Shown here: positions 1-9,889 of the stretch, in pieces
Layout: each line of letters begins with the position of its first letter
Numbering within the stretch: position 1 is the first letter of the stretch
NCBI GenBank assembly: GCA_002197995.1
Contig: NGZR01000001.1
Coordinates: 806,001-870,000 of the forward strand
DNA length: 64,000 nucleotides
Direction: 5' to 3'
DNA from: Gaeumannomyces sp. JS-464
Taxonomy: Eukaryota > Ascomycota > Sordariomycetes > Magnaporthales > Magnaporthaceae
Position numbers and translations under genes: made by a program
Notes under the pieces: generated by a model
Told to the model about the DNA's origin: nothing
The model's input: the letters and a program-made list of their open reading frames with translations, nothing else
Databases searched by the model: none

Positions 1-1668
1 AGGCGGCACGTACCAGGGGGTCCCGCTCGTGCAAAGGCGCTGGTCGCTCACTTCGAACGAGAGGCCAAAGTCTATGAGAACGGCGCCGCGGGAATCGCGG
101 GACTCTGGGGAGTATAGGATGTTCCCTGGCTTGATGTCGTTGTGTACGATGCCCTAGCCGTGGATGTACCTGAGGGCCGTTGACATATCGTACAACACCC
201 GTGCCGCGTCGGTTGACGTCAGATTGCAGTTGTTCTGTCCCGTACGGTAACCCGGATGGTCTAGAGCTGGCGCGTTTATATGTTCCATGTACATGGTCAG
301 GAACCTTGCGTCGGCGTCAAATAGCCGTACAACCGACGCCTGTGCCTCAGAAAGCCCCTGTTAAAATCGCTGCCCAAGGGAAAACGGGAGAGGAAGACTG
401 GCATGGGGAAGAAGGAAGAGGAGCTAAGATGCTTACATGCTGCGATACTCTGAGATGGCTCTTCACCTTGGCCAGCCAAACCTCAGCCATGTGCGCGACC
501 CTTTCGGCCACAACTGCAGATCCCCCTTTTTGGACGGGCTTCGACGGCGACCGGATTACCTTGAAAACAGCCACCCCGCCGCTATCAACGTCAGACGGCA
601 AGGCAGAGTGCCGGGCCGCGAAAACGTGGCAACCGCTCCTGAGGGCAATGCGCCTCTCGTACGAGAGCGTGTAGTCTTCAACCCGGTGGCCGACTATCCT
701 AGCCGTGTCTACCGCCCTCAGGTTCTCCATGGGATGTCCCAGGGCGGGGATAGGGACGGTGTCTCGTGTGAGAGGGGCCGGCAGGGCGCGCGCGGCTCGC
801 TACCGGCTGCTACGGCCGGGGGCTGCGGCGGGGCGGGCTGGAAGACAATGGTTTCGGTGTCCTCGCTGCCGCCGTCGACCTCTTTGAGTTTGCCCATCTT
901 GTGCGCGCCGGACTCGCCCTCCTGCGACCCGGATGCACCGTGCGCTCTCTTGGTCCCCTGCTGCGGTCCGCTCGTGATTTCAATGTGGCGCCGGGGAAGG
1001 ATGGTAAAGTCGAGGACGTTCAGGCCGGAGGCTGCACGGAGCTCCCAATGCCCGGCCTCTAGCAGCTGGAATCTTCCTCTCTTGATGTCAACAGCCCGCG
1101 GGGGAAGAGGTTTCGGTCGCGCCGAGCGCCCGCCGACTCCCTCCTCATCTTCGGCAAGCAGCTGAACCTTGACAGTTTCGGTGTTTCTGTTTTTGATGGC
1201 GATGCGGTCGGCGACCGGGTCGAAGAACAACTCGCAGTGGAGCAGCAGCGACGGGGCATCAGGATAGGTCTTGGCCTGGATGGCCATGCCGATGTGTTTC
1301 TTCGACTGCGTCACAGACAGCTTTTGGTACGAGGGCGGGCCGGGTAAAGCGGTGTCGTCAGGTTCGGCGGCTGCTTCGAGAATGGCCCGCTGGAAATGGA
1401 GAGGATCGGCGGTCCCGGGATTGGTGTAGCCGAAAGGATCGAGCTGCGCCGTGACGGCCTGCTCGGATGTCGCCGCCAGGATGATACGGACATCTGGGCC
1501 GCTGTAGGCCCCTCCGCGGAGAGCATGGCGCTGGGCAAGCGCATGCGAGTGCTGGAAAGGGGAAACCCGGATTCCGCGCTCCTGCAGCATCCGCGCGAGC
1601 TCGTCCGTAGCGACGGAGTTGGTGCTCTTGGTTGACCCGGAGGCTTGCAAGCGCTCTTGGCCTTCCAT
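1..1668 (-). CDS. Protein kinase domain gene, 3' end outside window, frame disrupted
   Basis: Read on the minus strand, the downstream half is a Ser/Thr-type kinase domain. It has a VFKVI lysine strand, a fungal-style catalytic loop HNDIKPGNIL (HND in place of HRD), an LIDFGLSF magnesium loop and a TSGTPWYVPP activation segment running off the window edge. The start taken is the ATG at 1668-1666. About 300 N-terminal residues precede the kinase; the part with ELFFDPVADRIAIKNRN could be FHA-like, which is a guess. One intron is likely, from about 442 (GTAAGC) to about 358 (AACAG). Two lesions are visible: a frame change near 718-730, where the N-terminal frame stops just as the kinase frame opens, and a TAG at 156-154 where the family usually has Trp (HG-stop-GIVHND). 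The TAG equals a CpA to TpA change on the plus strand. The kinase identity is firm; the substrate is unknown. Confidence 0.75.
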
Positions 1669-1704
1669 GGCCGTGTAGTTGGGCGGCCAATTTTGAAGGC
1701 CACA

Positions 1705-1798
1705 GCGGGCTGGCCGAATATTTCGTCTGGCCAAATATTGGACCTGGCCAAATCGCCTGGCCAAATGTTGTTGGCTGGCCAGATATTCCGCCTGGCCG
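1705..1798. repeat. Short direct-repeat cluster, CTGGCCAAATATT-like
   Basis: Six imperfect copies of CTGGCC(A/G)AATATT lie within about 90 bp, beginning at about 1710, 1727, 1744, 1756, 1772 and 1791. The cluster sits 40-130 bp upstream of the chosen kinase start codon. It could be a cluster of regulator sites or a decayed minisatellite. If translated on the minus strand it gives a repetitive NIWP peptide, which argues against using the upstream in-frame ATG at 1764 as the start. Confidence 0.6.
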
Positions 1799-2218
1799 GG
1801 TGGGCGTCAGGGAGTTGGGCAGCGATGCTTCCAACCAAAACCGCCTGTCTGGACCAACATGCCAAGAGCAGCATCGACCGAGGGTGTTGCCTGCCGCGCC
1901 AGTGCGCCAGCATCTGAACAACCTGCTTTCTCCCTATCTAGGGGGCCTCTCTTGCGTCCAGCCCCCGACCTGCCTTTGCGCGCGACCAAACACCGAGGGA
2001 ACCGCTTCGTCTCCAACGTTTCTGAGATAGCAACACACAGATTTGGATAATCAAGGTTCATTTATGCACTGCCCACAGATATCATCTCCTCGTCATAAGC
2101 TTGTCATAACGCCTTACAGAACGAGACACGCCCCCTTTTCAGCCCCATTAAAGTATTATATGCAAAGCCGTAAACCCCTTGTCGCCTATGGCGTCGCCCA
2201 TTACCACGCCCTCTCCGC
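1799..2218. other. Intergenic stretch between kinase and protease genes
   Basis: I see no recognisable coding sequence or RNA gene here. It holds the upstream side of the kinase gene and the 3' flank of the protease gene, with a locally AT-rich patch at about 2030-2170 that fits a protease transcript end. Confidence 0.5.
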
Positions 2219-3488
2219 TCACAGGCTCTTGCTGGCCCAGCCCAGCCTCGGCGAGGACGAGCCGTCAAAGACGACGTAGGCGGCCTTGAGGGCGATGTCG
2301 CCAAATATGGCGAAACCGATGCTGGCGTCGGACTGGATCCGCCAAAGCACGTCGAGGAGCCGTCGGTGACGGGCGCGTAGCTGATGTACTGCCCCGGGAT
2401 GGTGATGGTGTTGTCGCCGACGTTGAAGGAGAAGTCGGGCGGGGTGACGCCGCAGGGGAAGACGTAGCCGCCGTCCGCGGCCGAGTTCTCGGCGCCCGAG
2501 ACCTGGGAGTAGTAGGCGTCGACGACCGAGTCGTCGAGCAGGAGCAGCGTGGTGCCCGTGTCGGCGATGCCCGTCAGGGAGTCGCTGGACGACAGGTCGC
2601 CGACGGCGTAGCCGTTCGCGGTGAAGGACCAGAACCCCTGCGAGTCGTCGACGTCGACATAGGAGATGGAGCCCGTGTAGCGGCGGGACGGCAGGGCGCC
2701 GAAGTCGTAGGAGCCCGGCTGGCCGTGCTTGAGGTCGACGCCGATGACGGGCGACGACAGCGAGCCCTTGACGTTATCGAAAAAGGTCTTTTGGGCGCGC
2801 GGGCGGACCGTGTTGATGGAGCTGAAGGCGAGGCCGACGAGGCCGTCACTGGCGCTCTGGGTGAAGGACGACGAGATGCGCGAGGCCGTCTCGACGGCCT
2901 GGCGGCTAAAAGACACGCCGCCGATATTGACGACGTCGGTGTAGACGTTGCCCGACGCGGAGCTGCCGTCGCCGTAGCGGATGGACCAGCTCGAGCCCGA
3001 TAGGCGCTTCGAGGAGCTGCTCCCGGACGGGGCGTAGACATTATGGCCGCGCTGCTGAGACGACGGCAGGCCGCTGCTGAAGCACCAAAGGTCCGACGAG
3101 CCCGTGTCGAAGTCGAGGTTGAGCGTGACACCCGGGGTACCGATTTTGACCGGGTCAGGTACTCGGCGTCGAACTGCTCCGGGGTCGTGGTGGCGCTGCC
3201 GCTGCCGCCGGCCCGGCGGGTCAGGGACGCGGCGGCGGTGGCGTTCCGGACGGCCGCGGCCAGGTTGGGGGGCAGCGGTTGGCCGAACTTTTGGTAGGCA
3301 CGCGCAAGGGCAAGGGCGCCGTTCCTAACGATAGGGCCGTTAGGGTTGGCAACCTGAGTGACCGAGAAGTCCATGGGCCCGGCGGCGGCCGCCTGCTGTG
3401 GGGTGCCGACCTTGGTGTCGATGGGGCTGGCCGAGGCGACGGCCAGGGCCGAGGTGAGCACGGCGAGGGTCTGGGCGAAGGAAGGCAT
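2219..3488 (-). CDS. Secreted aspartic protease, peptidase family A1 (aspergillopepsin/endothiapepsin-like)
   Basis: This is a pepsin-family acid endopeptidase, probably secreted. The ATG at 3488-3486 opens a signal peptide (hydrophobic [13 protein letters not shown]), followed by a propeptide of about 85 residues and the mature enzyme. Both catalytic motifs are present, DTGSSDLW and ADTGTTLLL, as is the flap SIRYGDGSS. The frame ends GWASKSL-stop at 2221-2219, giving about 423 residues, the usual fungal length, with no intron needed. The frame is broken twice by apparent one-base losses. One is in the run at 3151-3155 (the [11 protein letters not shown] junction) and the other near 2338-2342 (the [10 protein letters not shown] junction). 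Everything between is conserved, so sequencing error or a very recent lesion are the two explanations. The family call is firm; whether it is functional cannot be judged. Confidence 0.88.
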
Positions 3489-4762
3489 CTTGGGAGTCCT
3501 TTGTGAGATGGCAGAAGACCTGAAAAGATGGACGGGGCAGCAGGAGACCTGAGCGAGGGGCGAGGAGGAGGAGGAGGATAATGAGGAACCTGTGAGAGGG
3601 CTGAGAAGTAGGAATCAGGAGGACAGGCCAAGACGCCAAGCCGGGCGCCTTAAGTAGACGAGCTGGATGGCCGGGACGATAGCAACATCAAGAGCCCGAT
3701 GACCTCGCCGCCCCTAACCGCCGGCGAGACCACCTCGCGTTTGTCCCGCCCCATTCTCCTGTCCTCCTGATAACACAGCCAACGGCACCTCCCTTTCTTG
3801 GCATCTTGGCCGCCATGGAGGTGGACCACCAGAGAGGGGTCGCGGCGGCGGCAGAGGACTACTCAGAGGCGTCGACATCGATCCAGCAGAGGCGAAGTGG
3901 GCGCCAGTGCTGCATGCGAGGCCGGGCGGACAGTGCGACGATGGGGCGGATGGGGCGCTCGCGATAATGGATGGGTGCCGTGGTGCCGCGTCGGGAAGGA
4001 GATGGATAGAGTTTTGTTGCGCCCACCCCTCTTGGCGGCCGGCAATGGGGTGCAGCGCCAAGCATCCGCCAAAGAGCTTAGCACGCGAATCTCTTGCAAA
4101 CAAGCTCGGACAAGCTTTTTTATGGCCGGGCGCAGGGGTAGCCCCTGGCCGTTCTGTGCCGGCGCTCGTCATTGGCCCGCTCGTTGGGAGATGCCATCGC
4201 ATCGACCCGCGGCGACGATTGCCGAGAAGGGCAGGTGGCCAAGGGCGGAATTACTCGCGTGGGAATCAGCCATGCTTTGTGGGTTTTTCGGCCAGTCAGC
4301 GTTGACGAACACAGGTTTATCGCTCGCGTCAAAAGGGGCCAGGGGAGAGAGGAGCACGCGATTCAAGGGTGGGTGGGCTCGCTCCGGTCGAATGCCGAGG
4401 CATCGAGAAGAAGCATACCATGGAGAATATCAATACCTACCAACTGCTAGTCGTGGGAAGCCGTCCTTAAGAAGCGGAGAAACACATGTGTTCATCCAGG
4501 AGACGAAAAGAGCTCGCGGAGAAACGCAGATGACGACGACATCACATCCCTGGCATTGGACTAGTCCGGTATAGGAAACTGTGTAAATCATTGGCGTTAT
4601 CGTACCAGATCTGTGTATATACAATGGAGATAGTTAGTGCGAAGTGCAAACCTCAACTTCTCTAGTATGAACAAACTCCCGGCTGCCTTCCTGGACCGTC
4701 CCTCTTGCAAGGTCATGCACCCGTTCTCTTCTCATCCTTGCCATCTCGCTCGATAAATACCC
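3489..4762. other. Intergenic region upstream of the protease
   Basis: About 1.27 kb of GC-rich sequence lies between the protease start and the 3' end of the Egh16-like gene. Several open frames exist on both strands, but none shows a family motif, a convincing intron pattern or a clear signal peptide. It probably holds the protease promoter (proximal 300 bp, C/T-rich on the minus strand) and the transcript end of the neighbour. Confidence 0.5.
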
Positions 4763-6070
4763 TTAGGCACGGAAGGGCTTCAACACCAGGGAGGAGCTGA
4801 GCGCTGTGTTTGTCGCGCTGGCTGCGGGAGTGGACGTTGCCGCGGGGGTAGACGTTGTTGCGGGACTAGATGTTGCGGCAGTAGTCGAGGCAGCACCGCT
4901 AGAAGACGCCGTGGTCGTTGCCGTCGCCGACGAGGAAGGCCTCGTCCGCTTGCGCGTGAGGATGATCTTCTTTCCCTTTCTCCTTCTCGTCGGAGTCGCC
5001 GCGGCCGAGGTAGGGTTGGCTGCGGCGTCAGTAGGCGCGAGCTGCGTCGTTGTTGGAAACTGCTTGGAGATGGCCGATTCCTTTAGCAGGGCATGGCCCG
5101 CCTCCAGGTTGTTCTTGACCTCGGTCGAGCCCTCCCTGGCCAGCGCCTTGATGGCCTCGTCCAGGTCGCGCAGGTTGCCGTCGATCTGGCTCAGCACACC
5201 CGGCAGGTCCTTGAAACTCTTGATGTTTTGTGGCGTGTTGACTGCCGGCTCGGCGTCGATCTGTTGGATGGGGAAATAGCCGCCTGCCATGCATTGCCGG
5301 GTCAGTCAAGGATCGGGCATGTCACGTCGAGGTCACGGCAGGGTACACATACCAAAGGGCCCGGCTATAGCATTGTTTCGGCAGCGGACTGTGCAGATGT
5401 TGCCTGTCGAGCCTAAGAAGCATCCACGTTAGCCAGCCGCTTTGTGTAATGACCGTGTTAAGCTAGCACATACCGCCAGTGCATCTAACGTCATCTGGCA
5501 GTTTGATAGTGATGTTAAAGTCCTGCGCCACCACCTGAGACAGGCCGTTGATGCCCGGCACGTTGCTAAGCATCTCGAGCTGCTTCTCCATAATGCTCGA
5601 GTTACTGCCTTCGTCGATATCGCAAGCGTATGGTCCCGCTCCGTCGGCGTTAACCTGGTGGAGCGTCATCTTGATCTCGCCGCCCGCTTTCACCTGGGTT
5701 ACCTTGCCGGCCGCGAGCGCGTTTTCGGTGTGCATGGCGATGTCGATGTTGCCCAGCAACTGGGTCCTGCCGCACAGGTTGACGATGTTCTTTTCGATCT
5801 CTGTCTCCCGGATCAGTGTCGTGTCCAGCTGGCACGGCGCGATCATGCTGCAATTCCTCGCGATGGCCGCGTCGACTGATGCCTCTGGTCAGCTTCCCTT
5901 CGGCCAAGTTAGTAGCGTCAAGCACCTGGGTAGGTAGACAGCCACTCACCTCCAAAGCCGACGCTGCTGGGTGATCCAGCTATTCCTTGGGCGTTGAGGA
6001 TAACTCCATGGCTCTGGACTACGGACGCGAGGGCAGCCGAGGTGAGTGACCGAAAGACGAGTTTGTCCAT
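4763..6070 (-). CDS. Egh16/MAS-type secreted protein (DUF3129 family), four exons, intact
   Basis: The exons on the minus strand are 6070-5950, 5884-5474, 5412-5353 and 5283-4763. The three introns (65, 61 and 69 nt) have GTGAGT, GTATGT and GTATGT donors and AG acceptors. The spliced frame is 1113 nt (370 codons plus stop) with no lesion. It opens with a signal peptide ending near VVQSHG. It then shows the family signatures HGVILNAQGIAG near the mature N terminus, RNCSMIAPCQLDTTLIR, HQVNADGAGPYACDID, GINGLSQVVAQDFNI and TVRCRNNAIAGPFGGYFPIQQ. The last ~90 residues are a Ser/Thr/Ala-rich low-complexity tail with a short basic patch. The family is named for proteins of mildew (gEgh16) and for MAS/GAS proteins of rice blast induced in appressoria; the molecular function is unknown. 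Saprotrophs also carry it, so the call does not imply pathogenicity. Confidence 0.9.
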
Positions 6071-8035
6071 GTTTCTGAATCGAGGGTATCAAAAAGAGTT
6101 GAAAGAGTTTGGCAAAACCTTTGGAGAAGACAAAGCGGCAACCTGGCCGGGAAGGACCCTCGAGATCCCTCAAAGAAAGAAAGAAAAGAACCACCGAGGC
6201 TTGCGTCTCTGCCAGATCTGGCTCACGACCCATTCCACGATCGAGAGCAGACAGCCTGGACCGGGAGGAACCCTCCTGGCAGATTAAATAGAACATCGCG
6301 ACACCCCTGGCGAGTCCTTGCCAGCCCTCGTCTTCCCCGCAATAATCACCTCGAGTTGGAGGCTCGTAGCTGATCAGCAAATAGAGACGGGACGAGGACA
6401 AACAAAGACGGCGGATCTGCGCATGGGGCCAAAGTGGACCCACTGGGCCTCTGGAGTCCGGGGCTGGGCGCCAACCCTTAGGAGCGTGGTAAAACACGCG
6501 ATACCCCTGAATTGGGAGCCATGATGTTGGCGACATGGCGAGATTCTGCACATTTCAACGTGGTCTAAAGTATCCCGACTGCTGGACGACCGTTTCCGAT
6601 AAATGGGCCAAGATGTATTAGAGCCGCATGCAGCAGCTGCCAGCCGCCACCGATCAATGCATCAGGGTCTGAGATAAGGCGATGAGGCAGGTATTGCCGG
6701 AACTTGGGAATGAGACTGATCCTCTCCTCTCGATGATCATGGCTCCTGGATAAGCATGTGGCCCGCGAGCCCCTTGTCGGCGACGGTAGTTGATGTTTCT
6801 TCCCGGACTTCTCATGCCTTATATCTCCTATTTTAAACAAAGCGCACGGCGGTCCACCGCATCGCATGATGCCTAGACGACACATGCCACCTTCTTGCCA
6901 CTGTAGTCGAGACGGCATTTCTTTTCTTGGATGTGATTCTTGGTCTCTGTTTCACAAGTCACGTCTTGAGCCAGCCACTTTGCGGGATATCTCGGGCGAC
7001 GCGTGTGGTGACAGCACCAGACGCGCCACCCTGAGGCACAGGATATTGGGGCAGAAGCTGTTACAGGATAATGGTCTCACTTGGCAGCCGGAAGCCTCCG
7101 CCAGCTACAAGGCAGAGATTGGCGGGCTGACTCCGGGGCAATTTGATCGCCCATGGGCTGTCCTTTCTGGCTGGTATGGGCCCAGACATAGCAGAAACGA
7201 AAGGCGTTGACAGGATCGATCACGGAATAGAGACATATGGCTTGCTCGAATAATGCATTATGAGTAGCCAGCCAGCTACCTACCTAGGCCCTTGACTGCC
7301 ATCCAGCCCAAGGGCCCACCCACTTTCGCTATAGGAGCAGCACGGGTCCGTTTCATGACAGCAGCCCAACACGTGCGCAGTCAAATGGGATGGCGTACGC
7401 CGAGATCTCGTTAGCCAGCCGCTCGACATCAGCTCAGGTGTCCGTGTGTTTGCTCTAGAGAGAGCGTAGCCAGCCGTTGTGGCTGGTTCTTGGAGCGGCG
7501 CAGCAATTGCTGTACTCCACGGCAGGGCAGGCCAGGGGATAATAGACCAAGAGCTGTGGAAATGTGTCTTGGGCTGGCTTCGAGGCGCAGCTCGCCAAAG
7601 GATAGATACAAGGGGTCTCCACAGTGCCGAACACATCGGGGCAGGTGTAACTTTCAACTGCTAACGGTGTTCGAATCTACGGAGTTCCATTCTCGACAAC
7701 CACTTTCACGGACCCTAGTTAGTCTGTCATCTGGCATGTGGCCGCAATCACCTTTGTTCATCTCAGCTTTTCTCTACAAGTTCGGGCCTGGAGGACTCCG
7801 GGTATTGGGTTGATCTGAGGCTTATGCCCGAACTCTATCCTACCAATCACATCGGGCGGGACGACGCAATGACGGCGGCGTTGGAGCTTCCCCGCACCTG
7901 CCACGGCTCCGGCAACTGCATATCTGGAAGGCGCGTCAATGAAGGTCAGAAAAAATGCAGATGCTGTGGCCAGTGGAATCCGTTCCATAGGCAACATCGT
8001 CACTCCACCACGGGCTGGAAGCAGGAACAAGAAAA
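6071..8035. other. Long intergenic region between divergent genes
   Basis: Almost 2 kb separates the Egh16-like gene (minus) from the DUF427 gene (plus). A CT-rich leader (on the minus strand) and a TATTTAA-like box around 6283-6293 lie upstream of the Egh16-like ATG. I tested the open frames at 6565-6918, 6866-7210, 7280-7657 and 7490-7813 by eye and found no family signature. I see no tRNA and no repeat. Confidence 0.45.
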
Positions 8036-9045
8036 ATGCCTCCCAAGCACCAGCAAACGTCAGTACAGAGACCTAGTGCCACATGTGCAGAAACCGCGCT
8101 AACCGAGCAACGGGACGGTGCCATCAGCCTCCACGACCTTGGCCGGAAGCTGGTCGAGGAAGGCCCGGCCAAGTCGGAGCCGACACGGCGGCGGGTGCGG
8201 GGCCAGCTCGCCGGCAAGTGGGTGTTCGACTCGCTGGACGCCCTCTACGTCTGGGAGCATCCCTACTGTGAGTCGATGGAAGTTCATGGGTTGCCATTGG
8301 GTCGCCGTGTCTGACTGCTCAACCGCCAACAGATCCTGTCTTTTACATCCCTTTTGGTGCCGTCAAAGATGGCCCGGGGGAGCTGCCAAAGGGCGGGGAC
8401 GCCACCAGCACCGGGTTCTGGACAGGGAAGCTCCTCGTCGACGCGGTCCGAGGCGGCACACAGGAGGCAGACGTCCTCGTGCTAGAGGAGGGAATACTTT
8501 CCGGCTTTGTCCGCTTCGCGACGCCGAGCTACCCCGAGCTCTCCCAGCTAGGTGGGTGCACTTGTTGCCGGAATCCTATCTGCACAGAAACGAATGGACA
8601 CGCTGACGTGGGACGGCGATGCCGAAACGAAAGACGCATGGTATGCCGAAGACGAAAAGCTCCTCGGCCCACACCCCAAGGACCCTACAAGCGCATCGAG
8701 TGCCTCCCGTCGTCGCGCGAGGTCCGCATCGAGCTAGACGGCGAGGTTATCGCAAGAAGCACCAACAGCGTCTTTCTGCACGAGACGGGCCTGCGCGTGC
8801 GCCAGTACCTGTCCCCCACGGCGGTGCTCGACTGGTCCAGATTAGAGCCGAGCGCGACGACGACTTCCTGCCCGTACAAAGGCGAGGCCCGGTACTATAA
8901 CCTTTTGATCGGCGGGCGCAGGGTGGATGATGCCGTTTGGTATTACGAATACCCGACAGCCGAGTCGCAAGCGATCCAGGGGAGACTGTGTTTTTACAAC
9001 GAGAAGTTTGACGTGTTTGTCGACGGCGTGAAGGAGCTGGACTGA
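8036..9045 (+). CDS. DUF427 domain protein with two DUF427 repeats
   Basis: Exon 1 is 8036-8267. A 65-nt intron (8268-8332, GTGAGT...CAACAG) splits a Tyr codon, and exon 2 is 8333-8551. The first DUF427 unit begins LAGKWVFDSLDALYVWEHPYY and runs through YIPFGAVKDG. The second begins near PYKRIECLPSSREVRIELDG and ends with the family hallmark WYYEYPTAESQAIQGRLCFY followed by DVFVDG. A second intron is suggested at 8552-8587, but it would be only 36 nt and gives the wrong phase for DAWYAEDEKLLGPHPKDP. A second frame change at the CCC run 8683-8685 restores the frame, so one base is probably missing there. The family is widespread and of unknown function. The start was chosen because it is the first ATG in the frame of the domain. 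Confidence 0.8.
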
Positions 9046-9779
9046 GTGGCTCAAGGCGATCTTTCGAGGCGAGGTTGCTGTCGTTTTCCTGCACGAAAAC
9101 CAGCAGCAATTGATGGGAATTTACAGTCCAAGACCCGACTCCCCGGGCTTAGCCCCTTGTCGAGAGTCCCGTCGGATAATTCCAGACCATTATCGACAAC
9201 TGCCGCTGGACCTGCTTGAGTTATCACGCCTCTACACCCACGCTTGTTGACAGGCACTGACAAACAGCCACGAGTGCGGGGAGACAGGGCATCAAGGCCA
9301 GCCTGTGAGGGGAAATGGATCAACCGAGTGTGGGGATTCCCTCGCCCACGCCGACGCGACGTTGCAGCAGCTCACGGTCCCCAAACCCCAACTAGGGAGG
9401 TCGCTAGAGAGCGCCCAGCGAGAAGGCCACTCTGCCCTCCTCTTTTATCGGGGCAAACCACCGCTCCCCCACACGCGAGGCCGGAGAGGCCAAGGAAGAG
9501 CCGGCCAGGGCAGGAAAAGGGCCAGGGGACCCGCACCGAGATGAGGCAGCGATACGCGCCGCCAATCCAACCAATTCGCTTTCCGCTGCCCCTGGCCACA
9601 GCGTCGCACTCGCAGGTGCCATTGAGTGGCAAACGGGACAGTCATGGTGAGCCGATCGAGGGCCGACGGGACTGCTCGGGGGAGTCGGGGAAGGCTAGTG
9701 GTTGATGGGAAGGGATGATTTCACGATATCCACATGGGCGACAGGGCTAACTTAAAAGTTTGATAGGCAGGGAGTAGTG
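9046..9779. other. Intergenic region upstream of the fucosidase gene
   Basis: No coding family was recognised in this GC-rich 0.7 kb. It ends in an AT-rich promoter-like stretch. Confidence 0.45.
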
Positions 9780-9793
9780 TAAATATATAAACC
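9779..9793 (+). promoter_or_regulatory. TATA-like box of the GH95 gene
   Basis: A TAAATATATAAACC sequence stands out in GC-rich surroundings. It lies about 40 bp before the ATG at 9825 and about 100 bp before the ATG at 9890, which is a normal position for a fungal core promoter. Confidence 0.5.
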
Positions 9794-9889
9794 GCGACGG
9801 ACAACCCTGCGCGCTGCGGCCATCATGCGACGTCTCCACCACGTCCACCACGTCTCTCGCCGACCTGGCACCCGACGCAAAGCTCAAAA

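Noticed and set aside
437..1165. 242-codon plus-strand open frame
   Set aside because: It is antisense to the kinase gene, which has clear motifs on the minus strand.
2574..3488. A 304-residue Ser/Arg-rich protein
   Set aside because: Its last 190 residues are the protease read in the wrong frame after the lesion near 3152.
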